The notes: generated by a model from the letters alone, not told the origin. A stretch of DNA of 64,000 nt from Neptuniibacter halophilus (GCF_030295765.1 NZ_AP027293.1:108194-172193); one strand, 5' to 3'. Shown: positions 52,402 through 61,036, numbered from the stretch's first letter. Program-made: numbers and translations.

Positions 52402-52698
52402 CTACGACTCTTCTGCTGGCTGTGCTTCGTCCCCCTCCCCTTCTTCTCTACCAAGACCAAAAAACTCCTTCAGCGTTAGCTGGTGAAGTTCTGGTATGTG
52501 TTCAACGCATAGCCCCAGCATGTCAGCGCCGGGATTTGATCTAGCAGGGTTCAACCGATTTGAGAAACGCTGGAGATCTTGCCGCGTTGGTTCTTGGCCG
52601 TGAATGGCAATATAGAGCTGGCGTAAAGGGATCGCGTTTTTAATCGCTTCCGTAGCGGCCTTTTTGTACTGGTCGCCTTCTTCTGTTTTTTTAGGCAT
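52402..52698 (-). CDS. hypothetical protein, 98 aa
   Basis: 98 residues (MPKKTEEGDQ start). The ATG at 52698 follows AGGAGG; a GTG 6 bases earlier is less likely. Residues 20-75 (LRQLYIAIHGQEPTRQDLQR then RLNPARSNPGADML) have the layout of a small HTH protein. Divergent from the PAPS-reductase-like gene, with two direct repeats in between, so it may be the regulator that binds them. Confidence 0.55.
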   Translation of the reverse strand: MPKKTEEGDQYKKAATEAIKNAIPLRQLYIAIHGQEPTRQDLQRFSNRLNPARSNPGADMLGLCVEHIPELHQLTLKEFFGLGREEGEGDEAQPAEES

Positions 52699-52743
52699 GT
52701 CCACCTCCTGATTAGATATTTGAGAGGATACATATTTTTTATT

Positions 52744-52809
52744 TGTATATCAAAAATGATTTGCATGTTGCTCCCTGGGTGCTAATATGTATATCAAAGA
52801 TGATATGCA
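52744..52809. promoter_or_regulatory. direct repeats in the divergent promoter
   Basis: TGTATATCAAA-R-ATGAT-W-TGCA occurs twice, at 52744-52765 and 52788-52809, with two differences. They lie between divergent genes at the positions of the promoters, as expected of an operator. Confidence 0.65.
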
Positions 52810-52824
52810 GAAAAGGACAAGCAC

Positions 52825-53922
52825 ATGCACTTATTTGACGACACAGTAGTTATCCCAAACCTGAAATCTCAGCTGGGTTTCATGTTCGGAGATGAAGGCA
52901 TCCTGGTAGCAGAAGAAGATACTTTCTTCTCCGCTCCGGACATCGATATCAGCGCCTATGACCGCATTGTTGTTTGCATGTCTGGTGGCAAGGACTCAGT
53001 GGCCTGCCTACTTCATCTGATCGATCTGGGCGTAGATATGAGCAAGGTTGAGCTATGGCACCATGATGTTGACGGCCGGGAAGGTTCCAGTCTGATGGAT
53101 TGGCCTTTCATGGCCGACTACAACCGTCAGTTGGCTGCAGCTTTCGAATTGCCGATCTACTTCTCTTGGTTGGAGGGTGGTTTTGAAGGTGAGATGCTGA
53201 AGGAAAACTCCTACAGTCGGCCACACCACGTAGAGACTCCAGAAGGCATCATCGTGCTGGAGCGCGATACTCGCCGTGCACGGCCTGGCACACGTATGAA
53301 GTTTCCCCAAGTAGGTGCCAACCTGCAGACTCGCTGGTGCAGCTCCGCTCTTAAAATCGATGTGGCACGCCGTGCACTTAACAATCAGGCCCGTTTTGAT
53401 GGTCAGAAGGTTCTCTTTATCACTGGCGAGCGTCGAGAGGAAAGCAGTAACCGCGCTAAGTATAACCAACTGGAGCCCCATGCTTGCGACCGCCGCAGTG
53501 GCCGCAAAGCGCGACACGTTGATGCATGGCGGCCCGTTCTGCACTGGGACGAGGAGCAGGTATGGGATGCCCTGCGCCGTCACGGTGTAATTGCACCGGT
53601 TCCATATCGTCTGGGCTGGGGACGTTCATCTTGCATGAAGTGCATCTTCAATGATGCGACTATCTGGGCAACGCTACGAGAGCACTTTCCGGGTAGTCTG
53701 GATGCGATCGCCGCCTACGAAGAGCGCTTTGAAACAACCATCAGCCGTAACCGGATCAATATTCTGGATGTGTCCAAACAGGCACGACCACTGGATATTG
53801 AAGATGAGGAAGCGTTTGTTCAGGCGATGAAGCACGAATACTCACTGCCGATCATTCAATCATCGGGTGACTGGGTAATGCCTCGGGGAGCATTTGAGAA
53901 AACAGGTTGTGGCCCTTCCTAA
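52825..53922 (+). CDS. phosphoadenosine-phosphosulfate-reductase-family protein (PP-loop)
   Basis: 365 residues. PP-loop SGGKDSVACLLHLI (about 51-64) binds ATP; further conserved blocks are RWCSSALKID (about 170-179), ITGERREESSNRAKY (about 196-210) and a cysteine pair SCMKCIF (about 269-275). Cellular sulfate reduction is unlikely on a plasmid; phage and plasmid versions are instead related to DndC-like or tRNA/nucleic-acid sulfur and nucleotide enzymes. The substrate is unknown. It is the only gene in its transcript. Confidence 0.8.
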   Translation: MHLFDDTVVIPNLKSQLGFMFGDEGILVAEEDTFFSAPDIDISAYDRIVVCMSGGKDSVACLLHLIDLGVDMSKVELWHHDVDGREGSSLMDWPFMADYNRQLAAAFELPIYFSWLEGGFEGEMLKENSYSRPHHVETPEGIIVLERDTRRARPGTRMKFPQVGANLQTRWCSSALKIDVARRALNNQARFDGQKVLFITGERREESSNRAKYNQLEPHACDRRSGRKARHVDAWRPVLHWDEEQVWDALRRHGVIAPVPYRLGWGRSSCMKCIFNDATIWATLREHFPGSLDAIAAYEERFETTISRNRINILDVSKQARPLDIEDEEAFVQAMKHEYSLPIIQSSGDWVMPRGAFEKTGCGPS

Positions 53923-53923
53923 G

Positions 53924-53960
53924 GGTCACCGGGGATCCCCGCTTCCACCGGGGATCTTCT
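53924..53960. terminator. GC-rich hairpins between convergent genes
   Basis: Overlapping inverted repeats of CACCGGGGATCCCCG and a second ACCGGGGATC fill the 40 bases between the PP-loop and Fic genes. Probably a terminator for one or both. Confidence 0.5.
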
Positions 53961-53963
53961 CTT

Positions 53964-55187
53964 CTACTGGGGGTCTATGTTGATTCCTTTTGGCTCGGGG
54001 GTAATTGAGTCCTCAATCTCCCGTGCGAGCTGGTCCATATCTATTTTTTGCATATTCAGCCCGGCAGCTGGCAGCTTAATTTTATAACGTGTGCTGCGGC
54101 CCCCACCGGGCAATTTTTCAAGGCACCCCATCTCAACCAAAGCGGCCAGATCGCGGGTTGCTGTTGCTCGGCTGGTGGCGGCAATGCTCTTGTACTTACT
54201 GGCATTGATGCCCAGTGTGAATTCGTCAGGTTCGGCATCCAGTAACCGGTTGAGTACCTTCTTCTGTCGATCCGCCAGGTCTAAATCTTGGAAGTGTGCC
54301 CAAAACCGGGATTTATCCAGTACCCGCATAAAGCGGCTCACACCGCGCTCCATGGCCTGCTTGAGGGTTTCTAAAAACCAACTAAGCCATGAGGTGATAT
54401 CCATATCGCCCTTCTGAGCGGCTTCCAGTGCATCGTAGTATGCATTGCGGTGACGCATGAAGGCTGCGCTCATGCTGTAGAAACGGACACTGGTTTGCTC
54501 ATCTTGCGCTAAGGCCCGGTCAGCAACTGCTCGGGTCACTCGACCATTTCCATCAGAGAACGGGTGTAACGTCACCAGCCACAAATGAGCGATGCCGGCG
54601 CGGATAAGGCCGTCCAGATTGGCTGAGTCTTCATTGAACCATTTGAGGAACCCGGCCAGTTCAGTGGCCAGAGTCTCGCTGGGGGGCGCAATGAAGTGAA
54701 TGATTTCCTTACGACCTTGCCTGGATACAACGGCCATTGGTTGTCCTGGTTGATCCTGTCGTAGATCTCCGATGATCGCATGAGGATCCATAAACACGGG
54801 GCGCTCGACAAACAAGCTTTGCTGCCACCGGCATAGGCAGTCTTTGTTCAATGGCGTATCGGTTGTTGTTACGGCTTCACATAGCATTTGCACCAGCTGT
54901 TCTGTTTCCGGTGTACCACGTTCCACGCCCCAGTTATCTAATCCTAAGCGCCGGGCAGCAGAGGATCGGACGGACGCTGCATTGAGCATTTCCCCTTCAA
55001 TAGCACTGGTCTCGATGGCATTCTGGACCAGTACATCCATTTGAGATGCAAGATTTGTTTCGGGTGACAGGTGAGCGGCATGGCCTATCAGGCGACCCTG
55101 TAGAATTCGTATCTCATTTATCAGAGGCATCAAACTGGTTGTGTCCCATTGGAACGTGGGCCAGTCTTGCTGTTGCCAGATATACAT
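53964..55187 (-). CDS. Fic-family AMPylating enzyme
   Basis: 407 residues from the ATG at 55187 (GAGG upstream; the frame extends to 55220 without one). N-terminal DUF4172-type helices carry the auto-inhibitory motif TSAIEGE (about residue 61), the catalytic loop HPFSDGNGRVTR is near 207, and a winged-helix domain follows (about 290-370). Fic enzymes transfer AMP or other nucleotides to hydroxyls of target proteins; the intact inhibitory Glu suggests a regulated state. The last 28 residues carry KIDMDQLAREIEDSI then PEPKGI, a tail shared with HipA and the polyvalent protein. Confidence 0.9.
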   Translation of the reverse strand: MYIWQQQDWPTFQWDTTSLMPLINEIRILQGRLIGHAAHLSPETNLASQMDVLVQNAIETSAIEGEMLNAASVRSSAARRLGLDNWGVERGTPETEQLVQMLCEAVTTTDTPLNKDCLCRWQQSLFVERPVFMDPHAIIGDLRQDQPGQPMAVVSRQGRKEIIHFIAPPSETLATELAGFLKWFNEDSANLDGLIRAGIAHLWLVTLHPFSDGNGRVTRAVADRALAQDEQTSVRFYSMSAAFMRHRNAYYDALEAAQKGDMDITSWLSWFLETLKQAMERGVSRFMRVLDKSRFWAHFQDLDLADRQKKVLNRLLDAEPDEFTLGINASKYKSIAATSRATATRDLAALVEMGCLEKLPGGGRSTRYKIKLPAAGLNMQKIDMDQLAREIEDSITPEPKGINIDPQ

Positions 55188-55250
55188 GGTGAACCTCGAT
55201 AGAAATCTGCGATGAGGCAATTAAAAAGGTTTATTTGCCTCATTTGTTGG

Positions 55251-55730
55251 TTAATTATGCAGAATATTGAGGCGATTAAAAAGGTGGGTAGCTTTATTGC
55301 CATCTTCCCCCGCTATCGAAGGGGGGGCTAAGGACCATTCTTTATATCGGATTGGAGAGGCGCTGACCTCTTGCCGGCGCTCAGGGAAAATAGACATCTC
55401 TATTTCCTTAGCCAGCTGTTCCAGATCGATATCGTGGAGAATGGAGGCCTCAGATTCATGTAACAGTCGTATTCCCTTTCCTGGTTCCGGTGGATTCAGC
55501 AGCAGATCAATCTTGCCTTCCTGCAAGGTCGATACGCAGGCCAGTATCTCAGAGTTGTGGTCATGGAAGCCCAGGGCATCTCCCAGCGCTCCTATGTTCT
55601 TCAGATCCTCAGGGCTGACCTTAATGCGGCATGCACCGCAGAAGCCGTCACGACAATGGCTGGTGGGCGTGAGTCCACTCCCTTCCAGTGATTCTAGAAT
55701 GCTTTTACCTGTTTTCTGTTGATACTGCAT
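55251..55730 (-). CDS. 2Fe-2S ferredoxin-like protein with extended C-terminus
   Basis: 159 residues. The first 80 are a plant-type 2Fe-2S ferredoxin: Cys26, Cys31 and Cys34 (HCRDGFCGACRIK) plus Cys65 (ILACVS). A tail follows with DIDLEQLAKEIEMSIFPE (residues 100-117), matching the C-terminal motif of the Fic protein encoded next. A plasmid ferredoxin could feed electrons to an adjacent redox enzyme; the PP-loop proteins are candidates. The 37-bp upstream palindrome site suggests control with its neighbours. Confidence 0.8.
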   Translation of the reverse strand: MQYQQKTGKSILESLEGSGLTPTSHCRDGFCGACRIKVSPEDLKNIGALGDALGFHDHNSEILACVSTLQEGKIDLLLNPPEPGKGIRLLHESEASILHDIDLEQLAKEIEMSIFPERRQEVSASPIRYKEWSLAPPSIAGEDGNKATHLFNRLNILHN

Positions 55731-55766
55731 AGTGGTGCCCTCCCCTCTTCGATCTCCAGGAGAAAA

Positions 55767-55781
55767 GTTGTCAGTGACAAC
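55767..55781. promoter_or_regulatory. palindrome GTTGTCAGTGACAAC, copy 1
   Basis: Perfect 15-bp palindrome with a central A/T position, 36 bases upstream of the ferredoxin start. Confidence 0.8.
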
Positions 55782-55800
55782 TCCCTCCTGAATGTGGTCA

Positions 55801-58374
55801 TTAAGCGTTGAGGTTAATCCCTGATGTCGGGGGCTGGTGATTTAGGATTTCCGATAGTTCATCGAAATCGATCTTGGAATGGAGGCTCTGGGCATCAAAC
55901 ATGGTATCGAGCACACCTTTTATCTCCGGTGTAAGGTCGATGCCAATCTCTTCACTGACCTGATAAGTCTCCTTCATAAAGGATTTCATGCGCTCCATGG
56001 CTTTGGGCGCTGGGCTGGATGAAGTGTCCAGATCCATGAAGTACTGCTCACAGGCCTCTGCCCATCGTTCATTCTGTTCGGTGGTGAACGGTTGGCCTGG
56101 TTCTGCACCAACGAACTGACAAATCTTGCTGTAGTCTTCTTTCAGACAGCCGGGAGCGGTTTCCAGTGTGGCTTGCTTGATGAACTCATCTAAGAAGATG
56201 TGACAGGATTCATGGAGCAATGTAGATGGATTATGGTTTTCAGAAAGTAGCATCAGGAATCGACTGTCCATGGGATTGCGGATCACAGCCCCTAAAGGCC
56301 CTGAAGGGGTATAATCCATATAGCCGCCCGGTTCCTGCTGGTTACCGAAGACTATCTCCAGTGGAGTATTAACCTTCTCGTAGCTATCCAATGGAATCTT
56401 ATTTCGCCGTTCCGATGGGATGTTTTGACGGTTTACAGTTTGTCTTGCCTCATACTCCCCTGCCAGGTACAGATAGCGGGTCCGAGATGGGCGCATCTCA
56501 AATTCCAGTTTCTGAGCATAGTCCTGGAGCTGTTTTGGAGAAGTTTGTTGTGCCAGGTTGGCGATGGTTTCTGAAATACGAGTACCAAGCATCGTCGCTG
56601 CGTCAGAGATAGGTATCCCGCGCTGGTCGGCCAGATCAAATACAATACGGAGGTCATTCAAGTGCTTAAAGTAGTATCTCTTAGTCTCTTCTGACACCTG
56701 GTTGAAGTTTTTGGCCTGTCCACCCACCGCAAACTCTTCTATCCCTTGGATACCGTGTTGAAGCTCATGGAGAATGACTTGAAGTGCTTGAGCTCCATTC
56801 TGGGCTTTGATCTGTAGGTGAGCATTGGGAGGTGTGCCGTGCAACGTGCCCGATGCCTTTGGTAAATCAGGATGAATCTGAATTTCAGTCGGAATATCCA
56901 GCATCTGAGGGTAATGAGAAAAGACCAGATCATGGTTCAAAACCTGACTGAGCCGACCCGAGAATACGGAAGAAGGAACATAGTTTTCAGTGATTTCTTT
57001 CTGTTCTCTTGGGGGCAGTCCACTGAAGTTTCCTGCGATGCCGAAGTCTCGCATTGCCACCCGTTCATAGTAATCATTGGTGGGTGTAAATACATTAGGA
57101 TCGATCATGGCCTGTGAATCATCGATTTCAAAGCGCCACTTATCATCGATTCCTTGATGCCATCCTGTAAGCTTTCGAATCCGGTCCATCTCTATGCCCC
57201 GCTCCTGCATTTTGCGGGCTTGAGTGAGCGTGGTCCAGTTACGGTTTGCAGCCTTGATACCTGCAAACTGATAAAGCACCTTGTCATACTCAGGGGCCTG
57301 CTGATACAGAATATTGATAGAGGTGTCGTTGTAACTGCCGACATTGCCAACCGCGCTTTTGATTTGGCCTGGCTCAAAAACAATGAAATGTTCGGCGGTA
57401 TCCGGTGTATGCCATAGTGCTCCAGCGGATCGGTCTATAACTCCATCATATCCAGCCCGTTGAATGATTTGCAGCGGTAGGCCTTCATAGCCATGGGATT
57501 GCGCATAATCGGATACTATGTTGATGGCATCGACTGTAGAGGTTGATGCATTGAGCTGTCGTGCTAACCGTCTGGCCTCTACCATGCTGCCTTTATGGTC
57601 GATCACAATAGAAGAAGCAATTGCGCCTAATGGGAATGCTTTGTCGTGGGTGCCACGGCTGTAGGGGGTATCGGGTGAGATTGTAAATGGTCTGTTCATT
57701 CTGAGGTGGACAGGATAAACCGCCCCCCCGTCTTGGGCTAACCGTTCCTTAATACGATCATAGGAAACATCTTCAAACTTGAACTGAGACTTCCGCAGCG
57801 TATCAAAAATCGCCTGGGCTTTCGCTTGAAGCTCGGGTGAGTTTGGCGTGGCGTAGTTCTCAGAGGCATCGTTGGGATCGCTGCTAAAGTAAAAGGCTTT
57901 ACCGAGTCGGCTAGTACCATTCCGCGCCGCTTCATCGAAGTGAGAAAAATCAGCGAAAGAACCGTGATAAAACGTGCGTGGATGACCGTTCCCATCCACC
58001 AGCTTGCTTTCCTGCATCCACTCCATCAGATTGCTATTTACATGCAGAGGGGCTTTAGGGAGGTTCTGGGATAGATAATCTATGACCTCCTCGTTATCCA
58101 GGAGGCTAGCCAGCGTAGGATTCGATTTCAGGTGATCAGGCAGGTCCAGCTCCCGGCCTATTTCGGCAGCGATGGTGCTGACATGTTGAATATCAACTCC
58201 TGCTGATTGATACAGGGTTTCAGGCTTGATACCCATCCGCATCCCCATGGTGGTGTACCACCGATCCCACAGGCTGGCGATGGTTTGGGCAACTTCGGGG
58301 CGGCTGCCGGGCAACGCTTCTATTTTTGAGCTGATCTCTTGCAAAATCTGAGCAGACATAGTGTGTACCATCAA
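55801..58374 (-). CDS. large polyvalent protein with ART-like and two zincin-like regions
   Basis: 857 residues. An ADP-ribosyltransferase-like region of the polyvalent-protein type begins at RTFYHGSFADFSHFD (about 132-146) and continues AFYFSSDPNDASENY. A zincin-like HELQHGIQG lies near 535 and a second, HESCHIFLDEF, near 720; both fit HExxH metal sites. Such multi-domain proteins are carried by phages and conjugative elements and are thought to be injected with DNA to modify host proteins. The C-terminus carries KIDFDELSEILNHQPP followed by GIN. The start may be the ATG at 58359 instead; no clear ribosome site decides. Confidence 0.75.
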   Translation of the reverse strand: MMVHTMSAQILQEISSKIEALPGSRPEVAQTIASLWDRWYTTMGMRMGIKPETLYQSAGVDIQHVSTIAAEIGRELDLPDHLKSNPTLASLLDNEEVIDYLSQNLPKAPLHVNSNLMEWMQESKLVDGNGHPRTFYHGSFADFSHFDEAARNGTSRLGKAFYFSSDPNDASENYATPNSPELQAKAQAIFDTLRKSQFKFEDVSYDRIKERLAQDGGAVYPVHLRMNRPFTISPDTPYSRGTHDKAFPLGAIASSIVIDHKGSMVEARRLARQLNASTSTVDAINIVSDYAQSHGYEGLPLQIIQRAGYDGVIDRSAGALWHTPDTAEHFIVFEPGQIKSAVGNVGSYNDTSINILYQQAPEYDKVLYQFAGIKAANRNWTTLTQARKMQERGIEMDRIRKLTGWHQGIDDKWRFEIDDSQAMIDPNVFTPTNDYYERVAMRDFGIAGNFSGLPPREQKEITENYVPSSVFSGRLSQVLNHDLVFSHYPQMLDIPTEIQIHPDLPKASGTLHGTPPNAHLQIKAQNGAQALQVILHELQHGIQGIEEFAVGGQAKNFNQVSEETKRYYFKHLNDLRIVFDLADQRGIPISDAATMLGTRISETIANLAQQTSPKQLQDYAQKLEFEMRPSRTRYLYLAGEYEARQTVNRQNIPSERRNKIPLDSYEKVNTPLEIVFGNQQEPGGYMDYTPSGPLGAVIRNPMDSRFLMLLSENHNPSTLLHESCHIFLDEFIKQATLETAPGCLKEDYSKICQFVGAEPGQPFTTEQNERWAEACEQYFMDLDTSSSPAPKAMERMKSFMKETYQVSEEIGIDLTPEIKGVLDTMFDAQSLHSKIDFDELSEILNHQPPTSGINLNA

Positions 58375-58435
58375 ATTAATATACCGATATACAATAATAT
58401 ATTAAATTCTGGTGTTTTGTCTGCTACCCCCAAAA

Positions 58436-58450
58436 GTTGTCAGTGACAAC
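58436..58450. promoter_or_regulatory. palindrome GTTGTCAGTGACAAC, copy 2
   Basis: Perfect copy, 61 bases upstream of the polyvalent gene, between it and the small gene at 58483. Confidence 0.8.
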
Positions 58451-58482
58451 TCATGGGGGGCTGGTGGGCTAGGCTGACAGGG

Positions 58483-58803
58483 TTAATCCCTGAGGGGAAG
58501 GAAAGTAGGTCTCTCCAGCCATTTTTTGGCTTCATAAAGCTGCAGAGCAATGTTCATATCTTCATCTGGGCCGATCTCTGTGTGATCAATAACGTCCAGG
58601 TCATCTATCTTATGCAAGCGAGGATCAATCGGGGTGAAGCACAAAGTGGCCTCCTGACGATTACCCTGTTCCATGAGAAGGAAGTGAAGATTGCTGATCG
58701 GTGTGGTGCAGGCTTTCTTGCTGCAGCTGGCGAGGTGTAGCTTGATTTCGCTATGGGCCTGCATCAGCCGGTGGTAAATCGGGTGCTTATGTATGTTTTC
58801 CAT
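58483..58803 (-). CDS. hypothetical protein, 106 aa
   Basis: A soluble 106-residue protein with a Cys pair (SCSKKACTT) and no recognised motif. It lies between the methyltransferase and polyvalent genes, all in the same direction. Ribosome site AAGGAG precedes the ATG. Confidence 0.55.
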   Translation of the reverse strand: MENIHKHPIYHRLMQAHSEIKLHLASCSKKACTTPISNLHFLLMEQGNRQEATLCFTPIDPRLHKIDDLDVIDHTEIGPDEDMNIALQLYEAKKWLERPTFLPLRD

Positions 58804-58866
58804 TTCTGTGCTCCTTGCCCTCCCCTCCCCTCCCCTGCAAGTACAGGCGAGGGTAGAAGGCTTGTA

Positions 58867-59685
58867 TTAGGCGGCAATATCGACCCGAGGGGGAAGAGAA
58901 TAAATCCCGCGAGCAACCTTGTAGAAGCTCTCCTGCGCCACCTTTCTGATCTGTGCTTTCCAGTGCTGGGTTGTAGTTGGGCGTTTGCCTTCAATTTCTT
59001 GGTAGATATCGGCTAGACTCCCCTCCCCTCCCAAGCTGACAAGGGCCTGCTCAACGGCTTCGCCCCACAGATGGGTTGATGACTGGTTGCCAATAAACAG
59101 CATTCGATATTTCTTTTTCAGGCTGAGCAGGTCGCTGGTTTCTTCATACAGGAACATACCCAGCATCAGTGTCTGACGTTCTTTGACGAACCGTGCGAAC
59201 ATCAACGGCTTCTGCATGCCTTCGAACATATTGCGAGGCATCAAATCATGCATCAGGGTCCAGTGCTCTGCATATTTCATTACTGTGTCTGCGGTCTGGA
59301 AGACGTAAACCGGTAATACAAAGCCGACCTCTTGCCCGTAGTCCAAGTGTTCGTAAGCCTGATCGATGACGCTGTTCACGACCTTCATTTCAAAAGGAGG
59401 ATTGCCGATCACTAGGGTTGGTTTGACCGGAAACGGAGTTGAAGCGGCGTTACCCAAGATCACTTCCCGTCCGGTATTCTCTCGGGCGATCTGTGCGAGT
59501 TCTGGATCAATCTCAATGCCTACCGCATTCACATGCTGCGGTATCGCGTTGAGAAACCGTCCATCCCCGGTGCCGATATCCAGCACAGTGTCTTTCTCGG
59601 TCAGATGGCTGTAGTAGTGTTTGATGATCTGTTCTGCTGCCCAGACTGGCATGAAGTACTGATTGAGAGATGTGTCGCGTTTCAT
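58867..59685 (-). CDS. DNA methyltransferase with NPPF motif and C-terminal wHTH
   Basis: 272 residues from the ATG at 59685, which follows AAAGGGA; a longer frame to 59745 would run through two operator-like palindromes. Motif I DIGTGDGRFL (about 36-45), motif IV NPPF (about 97-100), typical of N6-adenine or N4-cytosine enzymes. The C-terminal 60 residues (SLADIYQEIEGKRP) look like a winged helix used for DNA binding. No endonuclease partner is adjacent. Confidence 0.8.
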   Translation of the reverse strand: MKRDTSLNQYFMPVWAAEQIIKHYYSHLTEKDTVLDIGTGDGRFLNAIPQHVNAVGIEIDPELAQIARENTGREVILGNAASTPFPVKPTLVIGNPPFEMKVVNSVIDQAYEHLDYGQEVGFVLPVYVFQTADTVMKYAEHWTLMHDLMPRNMFEGMQKPLMFARFVKERQTLMLGMFLYEETSDLLSLKKKYRMLFIGNQSSTHLWGEAVEQALVSLGGEGSLADIYQEIEGKRPTTTQHWKAQIRKVAQESFYKVARGIYSLPPRVDIAA

Positions 59686-59710
59686 GATGAGAGTCCCTTT
59701 CTGCTGAGAG

Positions 59711-59746
59711 TGATCAGTGACAACCGCAGAAGTTGTCAGTGACAAC
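59711..59746. promoter_or_regulatory. palindrome GTTGTCAGTGACAAC, copy 3, with an adjacent degenerate copy
   Basis: A perfect copy at 59732-59746 and an imperfect one (TGATCAGTGACAAC, 59711-59724) lie 21 bases apart upstream of the methyltransferase start. Paired sites suggest cooperative binding. Confidence 0.75.
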
Positions 59747-59749
59747 TTT

Positions 59750-60268
59750 TTATCTGTCGGTGTTTGGTAGCGAAACGATGGGTAGGTCAGACAGGCCAGA
59801 AACCGTCTTGCTAGCGTTTAGAATCGCGTCATAATCCGCAGGGCTGAAGCAGACAAAGGGGCCTTCGTAGCTCTCGGATTCCGCAGAATCAATGGCGAGG
59901 TTCCGCCAGATACCGTTTCTACGTTCCTCAGGAGTACAAAAGATGGTTATAAACAGGATGTCTGGAGAACCTTCTGGATTCGTGCAGGCAACAGCGACAT
60001 TCATTTGTTCAGCGGCATCACTGTTGAGCACAGATTGAATGCGCTCATCAAGATCAGAAGGTATTGCTCCTTCTTTGCCTTCAGTCATGAAGTAGGCGAT
60101 GAATTGCGCGGCTTCTTGAGAACCATGTGCCAGGCCCAGCTTGTTCGCCAGCTCCTGCACAGCCTCCCATTTTTGACAGCTTTCCAGAAAGCCAGGCTCA
60201 ACCAGAGCTGGATTGGCCTGAATGATAGCTTCGAGCTTAGACTGCTCGGCGTTATTGATGCCTTTCAT
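59750..60268 (-). CDS. hypothetical protein, paralogue of the 16.1-16.5 kb gene
   Basis: 172 residues. The C-terminal two thirds match the protein at 16084-16548, with SYEGPFVCFSPADYDAIL as the best block. A helical extension of about 75 residues precedes it. It is driven by a shared leader (CCTACGAGG before the ATG). Function unknown. Confidence 0.65.
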   Translation of the reverse strand: MKGINNAEQSKLEAIIQANPALVEPGFLESCQKWEAVQELANKLGLAHGSQEAAQFIAYFMTEGKEGAIPSDLDERIQSVLNSDAAEQMNVAVACTNPEGSPDILFITIFCTPEERRNGIWRNLAIDSAESESYEGPFVCFSPADYDAILNASKTVSGLSDLPIVSLPNTDR

Positions 60269-60277
60269 AATGATATT

Positions 60278-60302
60278 CCTCGTAGGTTGTCTGTAGGATT
60301 AG
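60278..60302 (-). promoter_or_regulatory. shared leader, copy 6
   Basis: Minus strand CTAATCCTACAGACAACC then TACGAGG, directly before the gene. The upstream promoter (TATACAAAAAATTCGTCGTATA region) differs from the GTACCGTT type, so leader and operator can be separated. Confidence 0.7.
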
Positions 60303-60376
60303 ACAGCACAAGTATACGACGAATTTTTTGTATATGAAAGACTCAGGCGGAAATATAGTGTAATTATTTATCTGAC

Positions 60377-60391
60377 GTTGTCAGTGACAAC
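60377..60391. promoter_or_regulatory. palindrome GTTGTCAGTGACAAC, copy 4
   Basis: Perfect copy in the gap downstream of the three-repeat HTH gene and upstream of the promoter of the 59.8-60.3 kb gene. Confidence 0.8.
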
Positions 60392-60401
60392 TTTTCAAGA
60401 C

Positions 60402-60974
60402 TTACTCATCATGCTGATATTCCGGTAAACCGTTGACGGCATCTGTTGCCATGGCGGGATTACGTCGGAAGAAACCGTATAGTGTAGTAACACTCTGGTA
60501 TCCCCAGCGGGTGGCTAGTTCATCTGCTTTCCAGCCTTTGGCCTCAAAGATAGCGCGTAATACTGACATTGTATTATTTTCGAATTCATCTCCAGCACTA
60601 GCACTGTCCTTCTCAGGTAGACCGTGAATTGCATCGCTTGCCAGGCTTGGGTTTCGACTAATAAACGCATACAGGCCCGATTTTCCGGCGAATCCCCAGC
60701 GTTCAGATATAGAATCAATATCCCAGCCTTTTTTTTCATAAACCGCACGAAGCTGTTTTGCGGTGAACCCAGAATATCGTGTGATCTCGGATTCGTCAGG
60801 GGAGCTGGATAGCTTGTGAAGACCCCTTACCGCATCCTTATAGTAAGGTTTGGCTTCGGAAAGCTCCGCTTTAATCATGCGGATACGGCGATCAGAAAGG
60901 CTCCAGCGTTGACCGAGTAGGAGAGGGGTCCAACCCTTGTCAGCAATGATCTTTTCAAATTCTTCACGGTTCAT
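60402..60974 (-). CDS. protein with three tandem HTH-like repeats
   Basis: 190 residues composed of three repeats of about 55-60 residues. Each has a G-W core: GWTPLLLGQRWSLSDRRIRM, GWDIDSISERWGFAGKSGLY and GWKADELATRWGYQSVTTLY, and repeats 2 and 3 continue with RNPxxAxDAxxGLP. Each repeat has the length and rhythm of a helix-turn-helix. Possibly a multi-site DNA-binding protein; a candidate binder for the palindromes around it. Family not recognised. Confidence 0.7.
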   Translation of the reverse strand: MNREEFEKIIADKGWTPLLLGQRWSLSDRRIRMIKAELSEAKPYYKDAVRGLHKLSSSPDESEITRYSGFTAKQLRAVYEKKGWDIDSISERWGFAGKSGLYAFISRNPSLASDAIHGLPEKDSASAGDEFENNTMSVLRAIFEAKGWKADELATRWGYQSVTTLYGFFRRNPAMATDAVNGLPEYQHDE

Positions 60975-61036
60975 CTAAATGTTCCCTATACGGTTTGGCT
61001 GTATTCTAAAGCAGAAAAGGGCAATTTCGTAACGCC

